Assembly: GCA_037355855.1 (NCBI GenBank)
Contig: CM074759.1
Coordinates: 3,162,001-3,226,000, forward strand
DNA length: 64,000 nucleotides
Reading direction: 5' to 3'
DNA from: Pseudo-nitzschia pungens
Taxonomy: Eukaryota > Bacillariophyta > Bacillariophyceae > Bacillariales > Bacillariaceae
The notes below the pieces were generated by a model, which had not been told where the DNA came from, did not search any database, and saw nothing but the letters and a program-made list of their open reading frames with translations. The translations under genes and the position numbers were made by a program. Positions 46,567-58,252 of this stretch are shown in pieces. The first letter of the stretch is position 1. The number at the start of each line of letters is the position of its first letter.

Positions 46567-47173
46567 AGTGGGTCTGGTAGTGGCTGAATAGGCGTGTTGG
46601 CTTAGACGCTGGTAGGCTGTCAGTTTTTTCCTGTATGTAGAGGTACAGCTGGGGGTAGCCCGGAAACAGGGGACAGCAGCCACAATAAGGGCAACCTTGG
46701 TCTGGACAAGCAAAAGGTCCTTGGGGATCCCAAAAATTACTGGAGCACACCCACAAAAGTCACTGGGGAATGTAGTCTCACACTTGAAGCTCGAAATGGT
46801 TTTTTTTTTTTTTTTTTTGTGCAAAGTTGAACAATTTTTCCAGCTACTGCAAATCATGTAGGATTTTTTGTGCAAAGTTGAACAATTTTCAACTCGTGTA
46901 GGCCTGTAAAATTTCGAGTCAGATATGATTCAAATTGAAATACAGCAGCCCACCAGGTAGTTGTGAGCTTGAAGGGCGAAACGCTGCGCGAAATGGAAGA
47001 AAATTGTGCAAATTTGAACAATTTTGCGCGTACGGGCTTGTAAAATTTCTAGTCAGATAAGTTTCGAATTGAAATACAGCAGCCCACCAGGGGCTTTAGT
47101 AGGAACACTTAGGGACCGGGGGATATCAATGGCAGGGCACACTTACAAGGCTCAGGAGGGAACTTGAAGTTCA
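46567..47173 (-). other. 3' part of the leader of element F
   Basis: Type-2 leader sequence preceding ORF1, with no minisatellite. It includes an A19 run on the minus strand (plus-strand T at 46800-46818) and repeated AATTGTTCAACTTTGCAC-like stretches, then TCCCTAAGTG and the AGGGAACTTGAAGTTCA target duplication. No coding frame is supported. Confidence 0.7.
47157..47173. repeat. Target-site duplication of the I+H insertion, left copy
   Basis: AGGGAACTTGAAGTTCA (17 bp) is repeated exactly at 62165-62181. In undisturbed leaders (for example near 42068-42086) this sequence occurs once, in the context CTCAGG-...-AACTCGC. Confidence 0.88.
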
Positions 47174-47468
47174 TAATAATAATATACGTATTTAAATAAC
47201 TTTAATCACCAAAGGTGAAACTAAATTACTCAGTCTGTAACCAGACTTTAACGTCGCCTCCATCATAGAGTCAGGACCTCAAGTGGCAGAGCGACAAATT
47301 TTCAAACAAACCTTGAACATCAAGCAGGGAAAAAGACAAACAAGTCCCACAAAATAGGGACTTGAGAGAAAAAGAGATGGGATGATATTGGGATTCAAAC
47401 CAGTATCCAAAGGTATGGGACAGGATGAGAAGCAGGAACAGAAGACAAAACCAAGGTTCAAAGTGTAA
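47174..47468 (-). other. 3' UTR and tail of H
   Basis: Family 3' UTR with both hairpins (near 47242-47229 and 47214-47202) and a (TTA)n end at 47174-47183. It forms the true 3' end of the I+H insertion. Confidence 0.8.
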
Positions 47469-49022
47469 TCAACCCTGAGGTCCAGTAAGCCATGCTCTGA
47501 GGAGAGCAGCCTCTCGTTGGTATGGCTGCACTGGTGGGACAGGCGCTGCATACTGCTTCCTTGCAAGGTGTATGGTTGCAAGCCACTGCCGCTTGGCAGT
47601 CAGGGTGTAACCTTGTAGGACTTGGAAAGGGGTTTGTAAAAGGGAGTGTGACTGGGGAAGTGCACCAGCTGCACCAATTGCCAATTCTGAGGTGATGGAA
47701 GCATCAAGAGATTGGTGTTGTTCAGCATCAAGGGTACCCCCAGGACCATGGAGTCGTTCATTCCTATAGGTCCAAAGATCCCAGGAGGTAAGAAAGAACT
47801 GATGGATGATAGCTGTAGCCCAACGTTTGGGAGAGCGCTTGCTTCCAATGTGGGAGTAGTAGTCAGCCTGGATTTGATACCAGCGAGGAGACCACCTACC
47901 CAGAAGCCAGTTGTGCCAACCAATAGTCCTCTGTGCCCTGACAGCAGACGCAATTGCAAGTGAGTAGGATGATGGATAAATTCTCTGGCCCTTCCGAACT
48001 CTGGTGAGAAGATCCACAATGGCAGCGACCAATGAGGGATCAGTTTGTTCAACTTCAAGCCTCTTCTGCAGTGGTCCCGTGAAAGCTGACACACTGTGCT
48101 GGACTGCCCCAGTGTCCTTGCAGGATAGCACATGAGAAACCTTCTCGTTGTCTGCATCACATAATGGGCACCTGGAGTGATCCTGATACTGGTAGTGGAG
48201 GAGTTGGTTGCCAACACCAATACTGCCAGAAGCAAACTTGACAAACCACCTTTGCATGCCAGGAGGTAGACGCTTGAAGGCAGTCAGATGGGCACACCAA
48301 TGGATGGAACTCATAACAGGTTGTGGAATGGGAATGTCATGGTGGGTCTGCCAATATTGAAGAAGAGGAGGACCAGAAATAGCAACATGCAAAGCATTCT
48401 GATCAAACCTTGAACACTTGCATCCATTTAGAGAAAAAGCCCAGGGCTCAAACACAAGTCTGGGATAGTGATGGGCAGAAGCTCTATGGACAGAGAGAAA
48501 GGCCTTGGCCATGCTGTCAACCTGATGATTGCGAAGGGCCCACCAATCAAGAAAGATTCCAGCTTGATGGCCCTGAACCCATTGAAAGTTCACAGAAATT
48601 GGCAGGGCAGAAATCATGTTTCTGATGACATAAACATAATCAAAAGACTTTTGGGAAATAACCAATGGCCAAGATCCCTGAGCCTGTTTGAGAGCTGTGT
48701 CACCATCAAGGGCAATGTTGATAGAGCCAGAAGCAATATCATAAAGACTCACCAGAGCAGTGCAACAGGTGAGAACCCCAATGATACCTGCCAGTTCACT
48801 CCTATAGGATGACTGATCCTCAGGGGATCCACTGACAAAATTACACCCAGTGAGGAACAAGGAAGCAGACTTGGTGGAGGTATTGGGTGACATAATGAAA
48901 GCAGAAGTTCCTCTGAGAAGGTCCGGATCAAATGAACCATCACAGACAGCACTGGCAGTACCACTCTGGATAGCATCAACAAGGTGCTGACAGCCAGCCT
49001 GTGGTAGGGAATATTTGTGGAG
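47469..49022 (-). pseudogene. ORF2 C-terminal fragment of H (RNase H, finger)
   Basis: The frame is open throughout the fragment and encodes QHLVDAIQSG, then RNase H (CDGSFD, RSELAG, LDGD, GHQ, NHQVDSMA), the CPLC...H...C finger and the RAWLTGPQG end, with its stop at 47469-47471. It has no start codon and no RT, so it cannot act alone. The IQSG variant is shared with A and F, while B, C and I have IESG. Confidence 0.9.
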
Positions 49023-49328
49023 AATAATAATAATATACGTATTTAAATAACTTTAATCACCAAAGGTGAAACTAAATTACTCAGTCTGTAACCAGACTTT
49101 AACGTCGCCTCCATCAGAGAGTCAGGACCCCAAGTGGCAGAACGACAAATTTTCAAACAAACCTTGAACATCAAGCAGGGAAAAAGACATACAAGTCCCA
49201 CAAAATAGGGACTTGAGAGAAAGTGAGATGGGAATGTGGATATTGGGATAAGATCCAGGATCAAAAGTTATATGACAGGATGAGAAACAGGAACAGAAGA
49301 CAAAACCAAGGTACAAAGTGGAAGCACC
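49023..49328 (-). other. Internal 3' UTR and tail of I
   Basis: A complete 3' UTR with both hairpins and tail (AAATACGTATATTATTATTA on the minus strand), followed in the transcript sense by H sequence. This end would have been read through in the proposed source RNA. Confidence 0.82.
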
Positions 49329-52300
49329 CTAAGGTCCAGTAAGCCAGGCTCTTAAGAGAGCAGCCTCTCGTTGGTATGGCTGCACTGGTTGGACAGGTGC
49401 TGCATACTGCTTCCTGGCAAGGTGGATGGTTGCAAGCCACTGCCTCTTGGCAGTCAGGGTGTAACCTTGTAGGACTTGGAAAGGGGTTTGTAAAAGGGAG
49501 TGTGACTGGGGAAGTGCACCAGCTGCACCAATGGCCAATTCAGAGGTAATGGAAGCATCAAGAGATTGGTGTTGTTCAGCATCAAGGGTACCCCCAGGAC
49601 CATGGAGTCGTTCATTCCTATAGGTCCAAAGATCCCAGGAGGTAAGAAAGAACTGATGGATGATAGCTGTAGCCCAACGTTTGGGAGAGCGCTTGCTTCC
49701 AATGTGGGAGTAGTAGTCAGCCTGGATTTGATACCAGCGAGGAGACCACCTACCAAGAAGCCAGTTGTGCCAACCAATAGTCCTCTGTGCCCTGACAGCA
49801 GACGCAATTGCAAGTGAGTAGGATGATGGATAAATTCTCTGGCCCTTCCGAACTCTGGTGAGAAGATCCACAATGGCAGCGACCAATGAGGGATCAGTTT
49901 GTTCAACTTCAAGCCTCTTCTGCAGTGGTCCCGTGAAAGCTGACACACTGTGCTGGACTGCCCCAGTATCCTTGCAGGAGAGCACATGAGAAACCTTCTT
50001 GTTGTCTGCATCACACAAGGGACACCTGGAGTGATCCTGATACTGGTAGTGAAGGAGTTGGTTGCCAACACCAATGCAGCCAGAAGCAAATTTGACAAAC
50101 CACCTTTGCATGCCAGGAGGTAGACGCTTGAAGGCAGACAGATGGGCACACCAATGGATGGAACTCAAAACAGGTTGTGGAATGGGAATATCATGGTGGG
50201 TCTGCCAATATTGAAGAAGATGAGGACCAGAAATGGCAACATGCAAAGCATTTTGATCAAACCTTGAGCACTTGCTTCCATTGAGAGAAAAAGCCCAGGG
50301 CTCAAACACAAGTCTGGGATAGTGATGGGCAGAAGCTCTATGGACAGAGAGAAATGCCTTGGCCATGCTGTCAACCTGATGATTGCGAAGGGCCCACCAA
50401 TCAAGAAAGATTCCAGCTTGATGGCCCTGAACCCACTGAAAGTGCACAGAAATTGGCAGGGCAGAAATCATGTTTCTGATGACATAAACATAATCAAAAG
50501 ACTTCTGGGAAATAACCAATGGCCATGATCCCTCAGCCTGTTTGAGAGCTGTGTCACCATCCAGAGCAATGGTGATAGAGCCAGAAGCAATATCAAAAAG
50601 ACTCACCAGAGCAGTGCAACAGGTGAGAACCCCAAGGATGCCTGCCAGTTCACTCCTATAGGATGATTGGTCCTCAGGGGATCCACTGACAAAATTACAG
50701 CCAGTGAGGAACAATGAAGCAGACTTGGTGGAGGTATTGGGTGACAAAATGAAAGCAGAAGTTCCTCTGAGAAGGTCCGGATCAAATGAACCATCACATA
50801 CAGCACTGGCAGTACCACTCTCAATAGCATCAACAAGGTGCTGACAGCCAGCCTGTGGTAGGGAATATTTGTGGAGAAGTACTCTTGGAGACGCACAGAG
50901 TGCATCAAAGGCATCTACTGGGGAGTCTGGAAGAGAATCAAATGGATTGTACACCAGAGGATCCATGTCAGGAGGTTCGGAAACAAAAGCTGAGGACCCA
51001 ACCACGCGTACAACTTGTCCACAAATAACAGGGCAGACAAGCACATCAGCACAGGCTGGTTTGTCAGAAATGAGTTCAGAAGTGACCCTGTATCTGCCCC
51101 TGCCCTGGGAGGTGCTCACAATCCAGCCAGTAGAAGTTTTGAAGAATATTCTGTTGGTGGATGGAGACAAAAACCAAGGCCAAAGAGAAGCTGTCTGGGG
51201 AGAGAGCCAATGCCCAAGATGAAAAGAAGGAGTCAGTGCCCTGGCTGCAGGGGGTGGACAGGGGGGAAGAAAACAGGTCTGAAGAGCCTTAGTCCATAAG
51301 CGCTGTGCTGCTGGAGGCCAAGATGGAGGACATCTAGGCCAGTCAAGATGATCCCTCAAGTGATTGGAGGATGTCAGCTGGAAGGCCATGGGAGAGAGTC
51401 TTTTCCCATCTGGAGTACAAATGTCAGCAAGGGAAATAGCCTTGAGGGACATGCGCATGTGATTCAAGAGGGACAAGTCAGCACCTCTGAAGCCAGCGTT
51501 GACAAAGGCTTGCATGAGATAACAGTCATTGGAACGTAGCAGAGGGAGATCTGGGAAGTCTTCAAACAAGCTCACAGGGTGAACAGAGAAAAACTTCCAC
51601 ACATGTTTGTACCAGCAAGGAGTGACGTATGAAGCAAAAGGGTGATATGGTGTGACACCAAGATGGAGAGGAATGCCAAGTTCGAGCCGGAGAGACTCAG
51701 CAGTTAGCCTGAGAATCCGACCAGTTTGGGAGGACCTGACAGATTCCTGAAAGAGAGTGGCAATATGACTGAACTCTTGGAGGAGGTATGGATGAATGAA
51801 ACCAAAGCCTTGATAGAGGGAAGGACCATAGAATACATGTCTGGGAAATGTCCGTGACATCCCTGCTTTATTCAGCACAGGAACAAGTGCTGGGTGAATG
51901 ATCTTAGTCCAGGTGGCCTCATCAAGTTGCGTGACAGGCATGGGGTATTCAACAGACTTCATGAAAGAATACTTGAAGGTGTAGAGGGATGCGCGCTTCT
52001 CACACTTGGAAGCCTTGAGTTGAGAGCCAAAAGACTGAGACTGGGACTTCATGTGAGCAATCTGGGCTTCCTCATTGCCATCCATGGAGATAAAAACCCC
52101 AAGGGTCTTGTCAGCATGATCAACTTCAAACCGATCCAGGGTAGCTCGATTGCCATTTTTGTCAGCAACAGAGAAGTCACCGGGCATGTCAGCAATTGAG
52201 CGATAGTCCCAACCAGACCCATTCCATTTGAAATCAATCAAATAACAGAAGGATTTGGCAGGTTCAATCGCACCTCCAGTGGCAATAATCCCTCCAGCCC

Positions 52301-55113
52301 ATCGGTCAAGAGCTTCCTGAAAATCAACAGCCAATTCCTCACCAGATGTTGAGGAATCAGAGCCAGCACAAAACAAATCTGTGTCATCCACAAAGGCAAA
52401 ACCCACCAGAGAAACCAGTTGCAGTGACAATGAAGTGATAAGATGGACACCATGCCCAGCCTGTTGCATCATTCCCTTGGCCACAACCACTGAGAGGAAC
52501 AGGTTCATCACCATACACAGGGCCGGACCGACCAAAACCAGTTTTGATGTGGTGCTTAGCATGTTGCAGAGTAGACAGAAGAACTTCACACACATGTGCA
52601 GGAACCCCAAAGCTCTGGAGAGTGAGACCTGCAATCGGATGAGAGATTCTATCATAACAGCCCTTGGCATCATTCATTGCAACAGCACCAGATCTGCGCT
52701 TCTGCCTCAACACATCACAGATGAGCTTCTTGTTCAGGCAGGTGTTGATGGCCTTGTGGTGTTTCCTGCTTCCATGTTGATCAACAGCCACGGCATTGGC
52801 ACGTTCAGCATGGGCAAGAATGCGTCTGCCAATCATCTTGTTGTTGATTTGGAACTCAGGAGACATCAACTGAATAAGCCTCATCTTATCCACTCTATAT
52901 TCACCAGGTTTCTTGAAGATCTCAACATCAGTGATGACCTGCCAAGCAGAAGGAGAGAAGCCAACAATCAATGGGACGGATCTCAGGAGAGTGTCAAACT
53001 TGTTCAACTGGGGATCAAGGGCAAAAGCCTTGTGGTGGGAAAAACTCAAACAAGAAGGTTCACTTGCTGTGCGTTCCCTCTGGCGTTTCCAGGCAGCAGC
53101 ATTGTCAGCTGGACACACTGAATAGTCAAAGGGGGGCAAACTCAGTATAGAGTCAGGGACTTTGAGACAGGAAAGAAATTCAGAAAGGTATTTGTCAGTG
53201 GCAGGAGGAGGAATGTATGTGCCATCAAGAACTTGAGCAGAAGCATGGGCTGTGCCTAGATATCCGAAATCTTGAATGAAGGAGGGATTCATGGAAGGAG
53301 TGCCGAGACATTGTTGCTGACGCCGGACATTGGATTCAGCCATAGCTGGTACCATAGTAGACTGAGATTCCAAGACCTGTTCAACACCATCATGGCCAAC
53401 TGCAATAGCTCGCAAGACTGCTGACTTGTTGACACGTCCCCGAATAGACCGAGCAGCGAGACCAAGCTCTCTTTGAAGACGTTCCCTTCGCATCCTGGCA
53501 CGAATCTGGGAAGCATTCTGGTTGTGAGGCTTGCCTTCAGCAAGAAGTGCATCCACCAGGCCTTGATTGAAGGAGTCTCTCCATGAGGGGGCCAATTTCT
53601 TCACTGCCCGGTATTGCTTGTAAGCTTGTTTCAGATGGAGGAGAGCACTGGAAAGGTCACTGTGTTCTCCTTTGTAGAGAGAAAGCTTGCATGCCAGCCT
53701 TTTCAAAACAGTATGACTGGTGGACACACCCTGTCTCAACTTAACAACACGCCTCCAAAAGTCAATTGTATCACGATAGACTTGCAGCTGCGGGGACCAT
53801 GGAACCAGACCAGCTCTAGTGTGGCAGAGGTTTTGTTCAACAGAGAGCCTGAGAGAGGTGGAAGTTTCATGGAGTACTTCATATGTGGTGATGAGATCAG
53901 CGCGCACAGAAATATCCCCAGACTGAAACTGAGCCAGTAGGTGCTCCAGCTTAGCTTGGAGAGAAAACACTCCAGCCTCGAGAAAGCTGTGCCTCACTCG
54001 CTTGAAATACCGTTGGCGCAGATGAGGGTGGGAGGACTGGAGTTTGGAATGAGAGGAGCTCACAGGAGGTGGAAGATGTTTGCCCATGAGGCTGCAATTA
54101 CAAACCTCAATCCAAAGCAGTCTATGGTCAGATTCCATACCATGGGCACCACCAAAGGGACAATACCCAGCCCTGAGAACATCAACATTCTCAGAGACCC
54201 AAATGGCATCAATTGGCGTTCTGGTAGTGTTTCTGTTGTGAGTGGCAGGAGGAGAAGACTTACTATGAAGGGTAAGAATGGCCTCTCTGAAACCCAGAGC
54301 CCGGAGCTCAAAAGACAAGCCATCAGTCCTGACATCAGCATTCTGGTCAATCCCAACAATGACCTGGTCACCTGCACCCAGGCAGACCTGAAGGGCAGCA
54401 GTCAAATCCCTGTGAAAAAGAATGCATGGATTGGGACTGAAAAGATTTTCAGCTGCTTGAAAGTAGCGGCACTGTTGATTCCAGACTGAACCAAGATCCC
54501 TGTCATTTTCAACAGGGCAGTAGGCAGAAAACATGGTGACAGTGTAGCCATTCCTGCCCTGAAACTTGACAAAGGACCATCTTCCAAGACCAGAAGGATC
54601 AGCCCCATGGGCAATCTTGTGGGAACTGAACAGTTGATCAATGGAAAACCCTGTGCCACCAGGCTGAAGCCATGAGCAGTCAGAAGCTTCATGCTTGTTG
54701 TTGGCAAGATAGGAAAAACTTGAGGGACAGACATTCTTCATGCGCCGATTGAAAAGATCACAGGGCAGGAGTTTGGATTCATTCAAACAATGTTCAGCAA
54801 AAAGCGCCACACTTGCATTGCTCTTGACAAATTGACGGGAGTTGTGCTTGGACCTGGACATAAAGGCAGCTCTACGTTGGGGTCCAATGTTTTGGAAGGT
54901 GATAATGGTGGAATTAGAGGATGGAGCTTGGGGAAAGGAATGACCAAAACTGTCAGAATCCTTAGCAGCAAGAGAGTCTCCATGAAGAGTTAATTGGACA
55001 AAATGAGAGACAGGGGAAGAGTCGGAGGAGGAAAAGGGAGAAACAGTAGAAGCATTGATGGGATTTGGAGTGGAAGGCATCCCATCAAACCCCATACCAG
55101 AAGAGCTAACCAT
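49329..55113 (-). pseudogene. ORF2 of element I, 50-bp deletion in RT motif B
   Basis: The endonuclease is complete by motifs (TFQNIG, AEHCLN, SAYCPVEN, GIDQNADV, TPIDAIWVS, SDHR), and RT begins with QHGSRKHH and NDAKGCYDRI. At 52474/52475, 50 bases are missing compared with the other copies, removing NGIGPTLWALVSTIVFR just after GCGQG and shifting the frame. Downstream RT (FVDDTD), RNase H and the finger are in another frame. The stop is a TAG two codons before the usual end. Adding 50 gives 5835 nt, exactly two codons short of C and G, so there is no other net indel. Confidence 0.93.
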
Positions 55114-58100
55114 GATCAGAAGGAAACCGAGTCTGTCGCTCGGAAGAGAGAGTTGCCGGAGCTGATTTGGTGGAGACATTGGCATGGCTCAAATCACTGA
55201 CACTAGCATCATGGCTGGAAGAGAATGCAATTGCAGCAACTCCAAGCCTCAATGCAGAGGCTGCATCTTCCTCACCACCATTCAAACCAGAAGGGGGGGC
55301 AGCATGAACGTCAGTTGAGGCATCAGGAGAGGCCACAGGGAGGTCACCAGCCATGGCATTATTGGGAGGATCAGGAAATTCTGGGGGGATATCAGGAGAG
55401 ACACCAGGGGAGGCATCAGCCTTGGCATCATTGGGAGGATCATCTCCAGGAGGAGCAGCACCTGCAGGCGCTGAAGCCTGGACAGCAGTAAGATTGGAAG
55501 TGCCGGTTGCTAAAGTATCCATGGATTGAGAATCATCAAAGCCTCCACCACCACTGTCAGCACGGGCTTGGAGGTTAAAGTGCAAATCCAGATCAAAAGT
55601 GAGGTCTGGGGCAAGGTCAACTGACAAGTCATCATCAACAAGCTCCCAATCTCTGGCATCACCATCACCAAAGAAGGGAAGAGAGTCAACCTGCATTGGA
55701 TCTGCAGCAGGTTCAGTTTCCACAACACAATTGACAGCAGCATCCCAATGATAAGCTTCCATTTCAGTCAAGCACTCAGAAGAGAACCATTGTCGAACAC
55801 AAGAACCATAATGAGCTTCCAGAATAATAGGCAGGAAAGACAACATGGCCATTGCTTCAGCCTTGGTAGTGATGTTGTACAAAGCAAGGATCTCGCCTCG
55901 GTATGAACTGGTATCAACAGAGAGAAAATGAGGCCATGACCAATTGTCACGGGTTCTGATGCCCAGAAGCACACTGCGCAGTGTCTTCAAACCCAGCCCT
56001 TGGCCCAAGTCAACTGGAAGATCAAGATCAACTACCCCCAGAACAGGAGCAGTTTCATGGCTCTCAATAAATTTGGCTTGGCGGTGCTTAGCCTGGCGAA
56101 CAGTCTTGAGCTTGGAAGGGGGGAGAGGTCTGTCAGAAGGATTGGTAGCTGTCTCAATAAACTTGTAGAATTTACCATCAGGTAAAGAGGCAATGTCTGA
56201 AGGTTTGCAACGGTTGAACTGGGCTTTGAGGAGCTTAACAGTTTGGGCGCGCTTTGTAGCATCACATAAAACATGAGCAGCCAGAATCGGATTGGGATCA
56301 GGAGTTCTGGAGTTGTCAAGGCTGATATTCTTCCTGATAACAGCAATAGGACATGCCTGAAACCTGGGATGAGTCTGAAGCAATTCGTTGTAGTGGTCAA
56401 GATCAAAACTCTGCATGTAGGATCCAAGGAGAAAGCCACAGGTGACAATAACTGGGGCCTGTATGTGGTCATATTTCAGGTCCATGTCACGGTCTCTGAG
56501 CCTCTGGAGCAAGTGTGCTGAAAAGAGATTCTCCAAAGAAACACTGTGTCCCACAAAGAACCTTAAGTGAGGAGCAGTTCTGCTTCTAAGCCAGAGCTGA
56601 GCAACATACAATTCCAAAGTCTTCCTGTCAGGAAGGGTAGTCCAAAGCTTGGTAACAGGCTTGGCCTTGGGGTTGAGCCTGGCTCTTGAGGGAAAAACAT
56701 ACAACACCAGGCGCTTGTCAACAGTCCATAGAAGATCCAAAGCTTCCTTGAGAGACTTGAGCAGCTCATCATATAGTTCCCCAGGGCGTTGTGACATCAA
56801 CCTTGGAAGGGACAGAGTGACATAAGAACTATGAGAACACTTGGTGCCAGCAGTGACATCCACTGGAGCTCTAGAATCACTGGAGCAAACCCCTCGGCGT
56901 TGGAGGAAATGCCCAGCAGAGGAGGACAAGACAGTAGCATCACCACCACCAGGAAGAAAGGACACTGATTTGGAAGTGGAAGATTTGGAAGTGGAAGCGT
57001 CATCAGCCACTGGTGGCGCAGGTGTAGGAGGTCGCTTCTTGAAATGCCAGTGAGAACCAAGCACCTGATTGGCTGCCAACCATACTTTTCCTTCAGTGCT
57101 GGGGAGAAGGTTGCCCCCACAATACAGGTCATCAAAACACTCAGGTGACATCTTGGCCAGACCAATAAGACATCTCTTTAGAGCATGGCCAGAAGGTTGC
57201 GTGGTCCAGTCTGCAGAGGCTTGAAAGCAGAGAGAAGCAAGGGAAACCAGGGACTCTACAGAAGCAGTTCTCCACCCAGGGCTGTCAGGAAAAGCTTGAG
57301 CATATGCTGGAGGGATTGCAGACTGACAGACATCATGGATGGATTTCTTGTCATTACCCTCCTTCGTGCTGAAGAAGTGTGTAGGGCTTGGACACCCAGC
57401 CCATAACCGGTGACCTGTTGGAGATTTGCGAAGGGCCTGAATTGCAGAAGGTATGGGATACCTGCCAGAACAGGGACCCTTACCATAAAAACACCAGAAG
57501 AAGGAAGCGGAATGAGCCCTGTTTGCAGCAGCCAAAGTCTCCTTGCTTTGGGATTGGCGTGCTTTCTGCTGAGAGGGATCAGACTTCTGGGCAGAAGAGA
57601 AGGCAAGAGTAGATTGCTTGAGGATAGAGGAAGCAGGGACCTTGCCTAAGGTCATAGAACCCATTGGGGTGTTTCTGGACGTCTGTTGGCCTGGCAGCTG
57701 GGAGCCTGGCTGCTTGGATCCTGGCTGCTGGGAGCCTGAGGACTGGGAGCCTGAGGGCTCGGAGCCTGGCAGCTTGGGGTCTGACGGCAGAGTACCTGAC
57801 GACTGAGAGCCTGACAGAGTACCTGACGGCGGAGGACCTGACTTCTGGGAGCCTAACTGAGAAGCTGCTGACAGAGAAGAAGACTGCAAGGAATCCCCTG
57901 GTGCAGATTCCCCTGGTGCAGATTCAGTGCCAAGCATATCAACATCAGAAAGCACACCTGCAGACGAGGACACAGAAGAAGAGGAAGACATATCATCAAC
58001 AGAAGACCCATGCATAGAGGATGAAGAGGCTGAGGAGGCTGATGAAGAGGATGATCTGGTATCAAGAGCAGGGGAAGGAGTGGTAAGAGCGGAGGTGGCA

Positions 58101-58252
58101 CTGGAATGTCTTGGAGGGGTCTGTTGCACAAAGGGACGCTTGTTAGACCGAGACCCAGAGGCAGACCGAGCAGAAGAAGGAGGCGTAGAAGATCTTTTCT
58201 TCCTGGAAGCAGCTTGGGAGGTGGGCCACCCCTTATTAGGAGGAGGAGTCAT
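55106..58252 (-). CDS. ORF1 protein of element I
   Basis: The protein is 1048 aa. The ATG at 58252 gives MTPPPNKGWPTSQAASRKK, homologous to the B start. The Ser/Gly/Gln-rich N-terminal part carries fewer GSQQ units than B. A middle part near 57180-57400 (SVESLVSLASLCFQASADW, HALKRCLIGLAKMS) matches C and F better than B, after which it is B-like again, so the gene is a mosaic. The conserved C-terminal blocks and the SERQTRFPSDHG end are present, and the stop overlaps the ORF2 ATG. The frame is intact. Confidence 0.88.
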   Translation of the reverse strand: MTPPPNKGWPTSQAASRKKRSSTPPSSARSASGSRSNKRPFVQQTPPRHSSATSALTTPSPALDTRSSSSSASSASSSSMHGSSVDDMSSSSSVSSSAGVLSDVDMLGTESAPGESAPGDSLQSSSLSAASQLGSQKSGPPPSGTLSGSQSSGTLPSDPKLPGSEPSGSQSSGSQQPGSKQPGSQLPGQQTSRNTPMGSMTLGKVPASSILKQSTLAFSSAQKSDPSQQKARQSQSKETLAAANRAHSASFFWCFYGKGPCSGRYPIPSAIQALRKSPTGHRLWAGCPSPTHFFSTKEGNDKKSIHDVCQSAIPPAYAQAFPDSPGWRTASVESLVSLASLCFQASADWTTQPSGHALKRCLIGLAKMSPECFDDLYCGGNLLPSTEGKVWLAANQVLGSHWHFKKRPPTPAPPVADDASTSKSSTSKSVSFLPGGGDATVLSSSAGHFLQRRGVCSSDSRAPVDVTAGTKCSHSSYVTLSLPRLMSQRPGELYDELLKSLKEALDLLWTVDKRLVLYVFPSRARLNPKAKPVTKLWTTLPDRKTLELYVAQLWLRSRTAPHLRFFVGHSVSLENLFSAHLLQRLRDRDMDLKYDHIQAPVIVTCGFLLGSYMQSFDLDHYNELLQTHPRFQACPIAVIRKNISLDNSRTPDPNPILAAHVLCDATKRAQTVKLLKAQFNRCKPSDIASLPDGKFYKFIETATNPSDRPLPPSKLKTVRQAKHRQAKFIESHETAPVLGVVDLDLPVDLGQGLGLKTLRSVLLGIRTRDNWSWPHFLSVDTSSYRGEILALYNITTKAEAMAMLSFLPIILEAHYGSCVRQWFSSECLTEMEAYHWDAAVNCVVETEPAADPMQVDSLPFFGDGDARDWELVDDDLSVDLAPDLTFDLDLHFNLQARADSGGGGFDDSQSMDTLATGTSNLTAVQASAPAGAAPPGDDPPNDAKADASPGVSPDIPPEFPDPPNNAMAGDLPVASPDASTDVHAAPPSGLNGGEEDAASALRLGVAAIAFSSSHDASVSDLSHANVSTKSAPATLSSERQTRFPSDHG

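Larger units (their letters stand above)
43207..47173 (-). mobile_element. Element F, segment 2 (leader, ORF1, ORF2 N-terminus)
   Basis: This segment holds the type-2 leader end (46567-47173), a broken ORF1 and the ORF2 start of the oldest copy. The right end carries the left-hand copy of the I+H target duplication (47157-47173), and F continues at 62165. The left end carries the G duplication, and F continues at 31196. Confidence 0.88.
47174..49022 (-). mobile_element. Element H: 3' part only, joined to the 3' end of I
   Basis: H is 1.85 kb of ORF2 C-terminus plus 3' UTR and (TTA)n tail. It starts at CTCCACAAATATTCCC in the linker before RNase H, directly after the tail of I at 49023. No 5' portion of H is found on the far side of I. 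See the read-through interpretation in the findings. Confidence 0.9.

Noticed and set aside
46800..46818. A19 run (minus strand) as a poly(A) tail of an inserted cDNA
   Set aside because: It sits inside the F leader with F-like sequence on both sides and no target duplication. A simple homopolymer expansion is enough.
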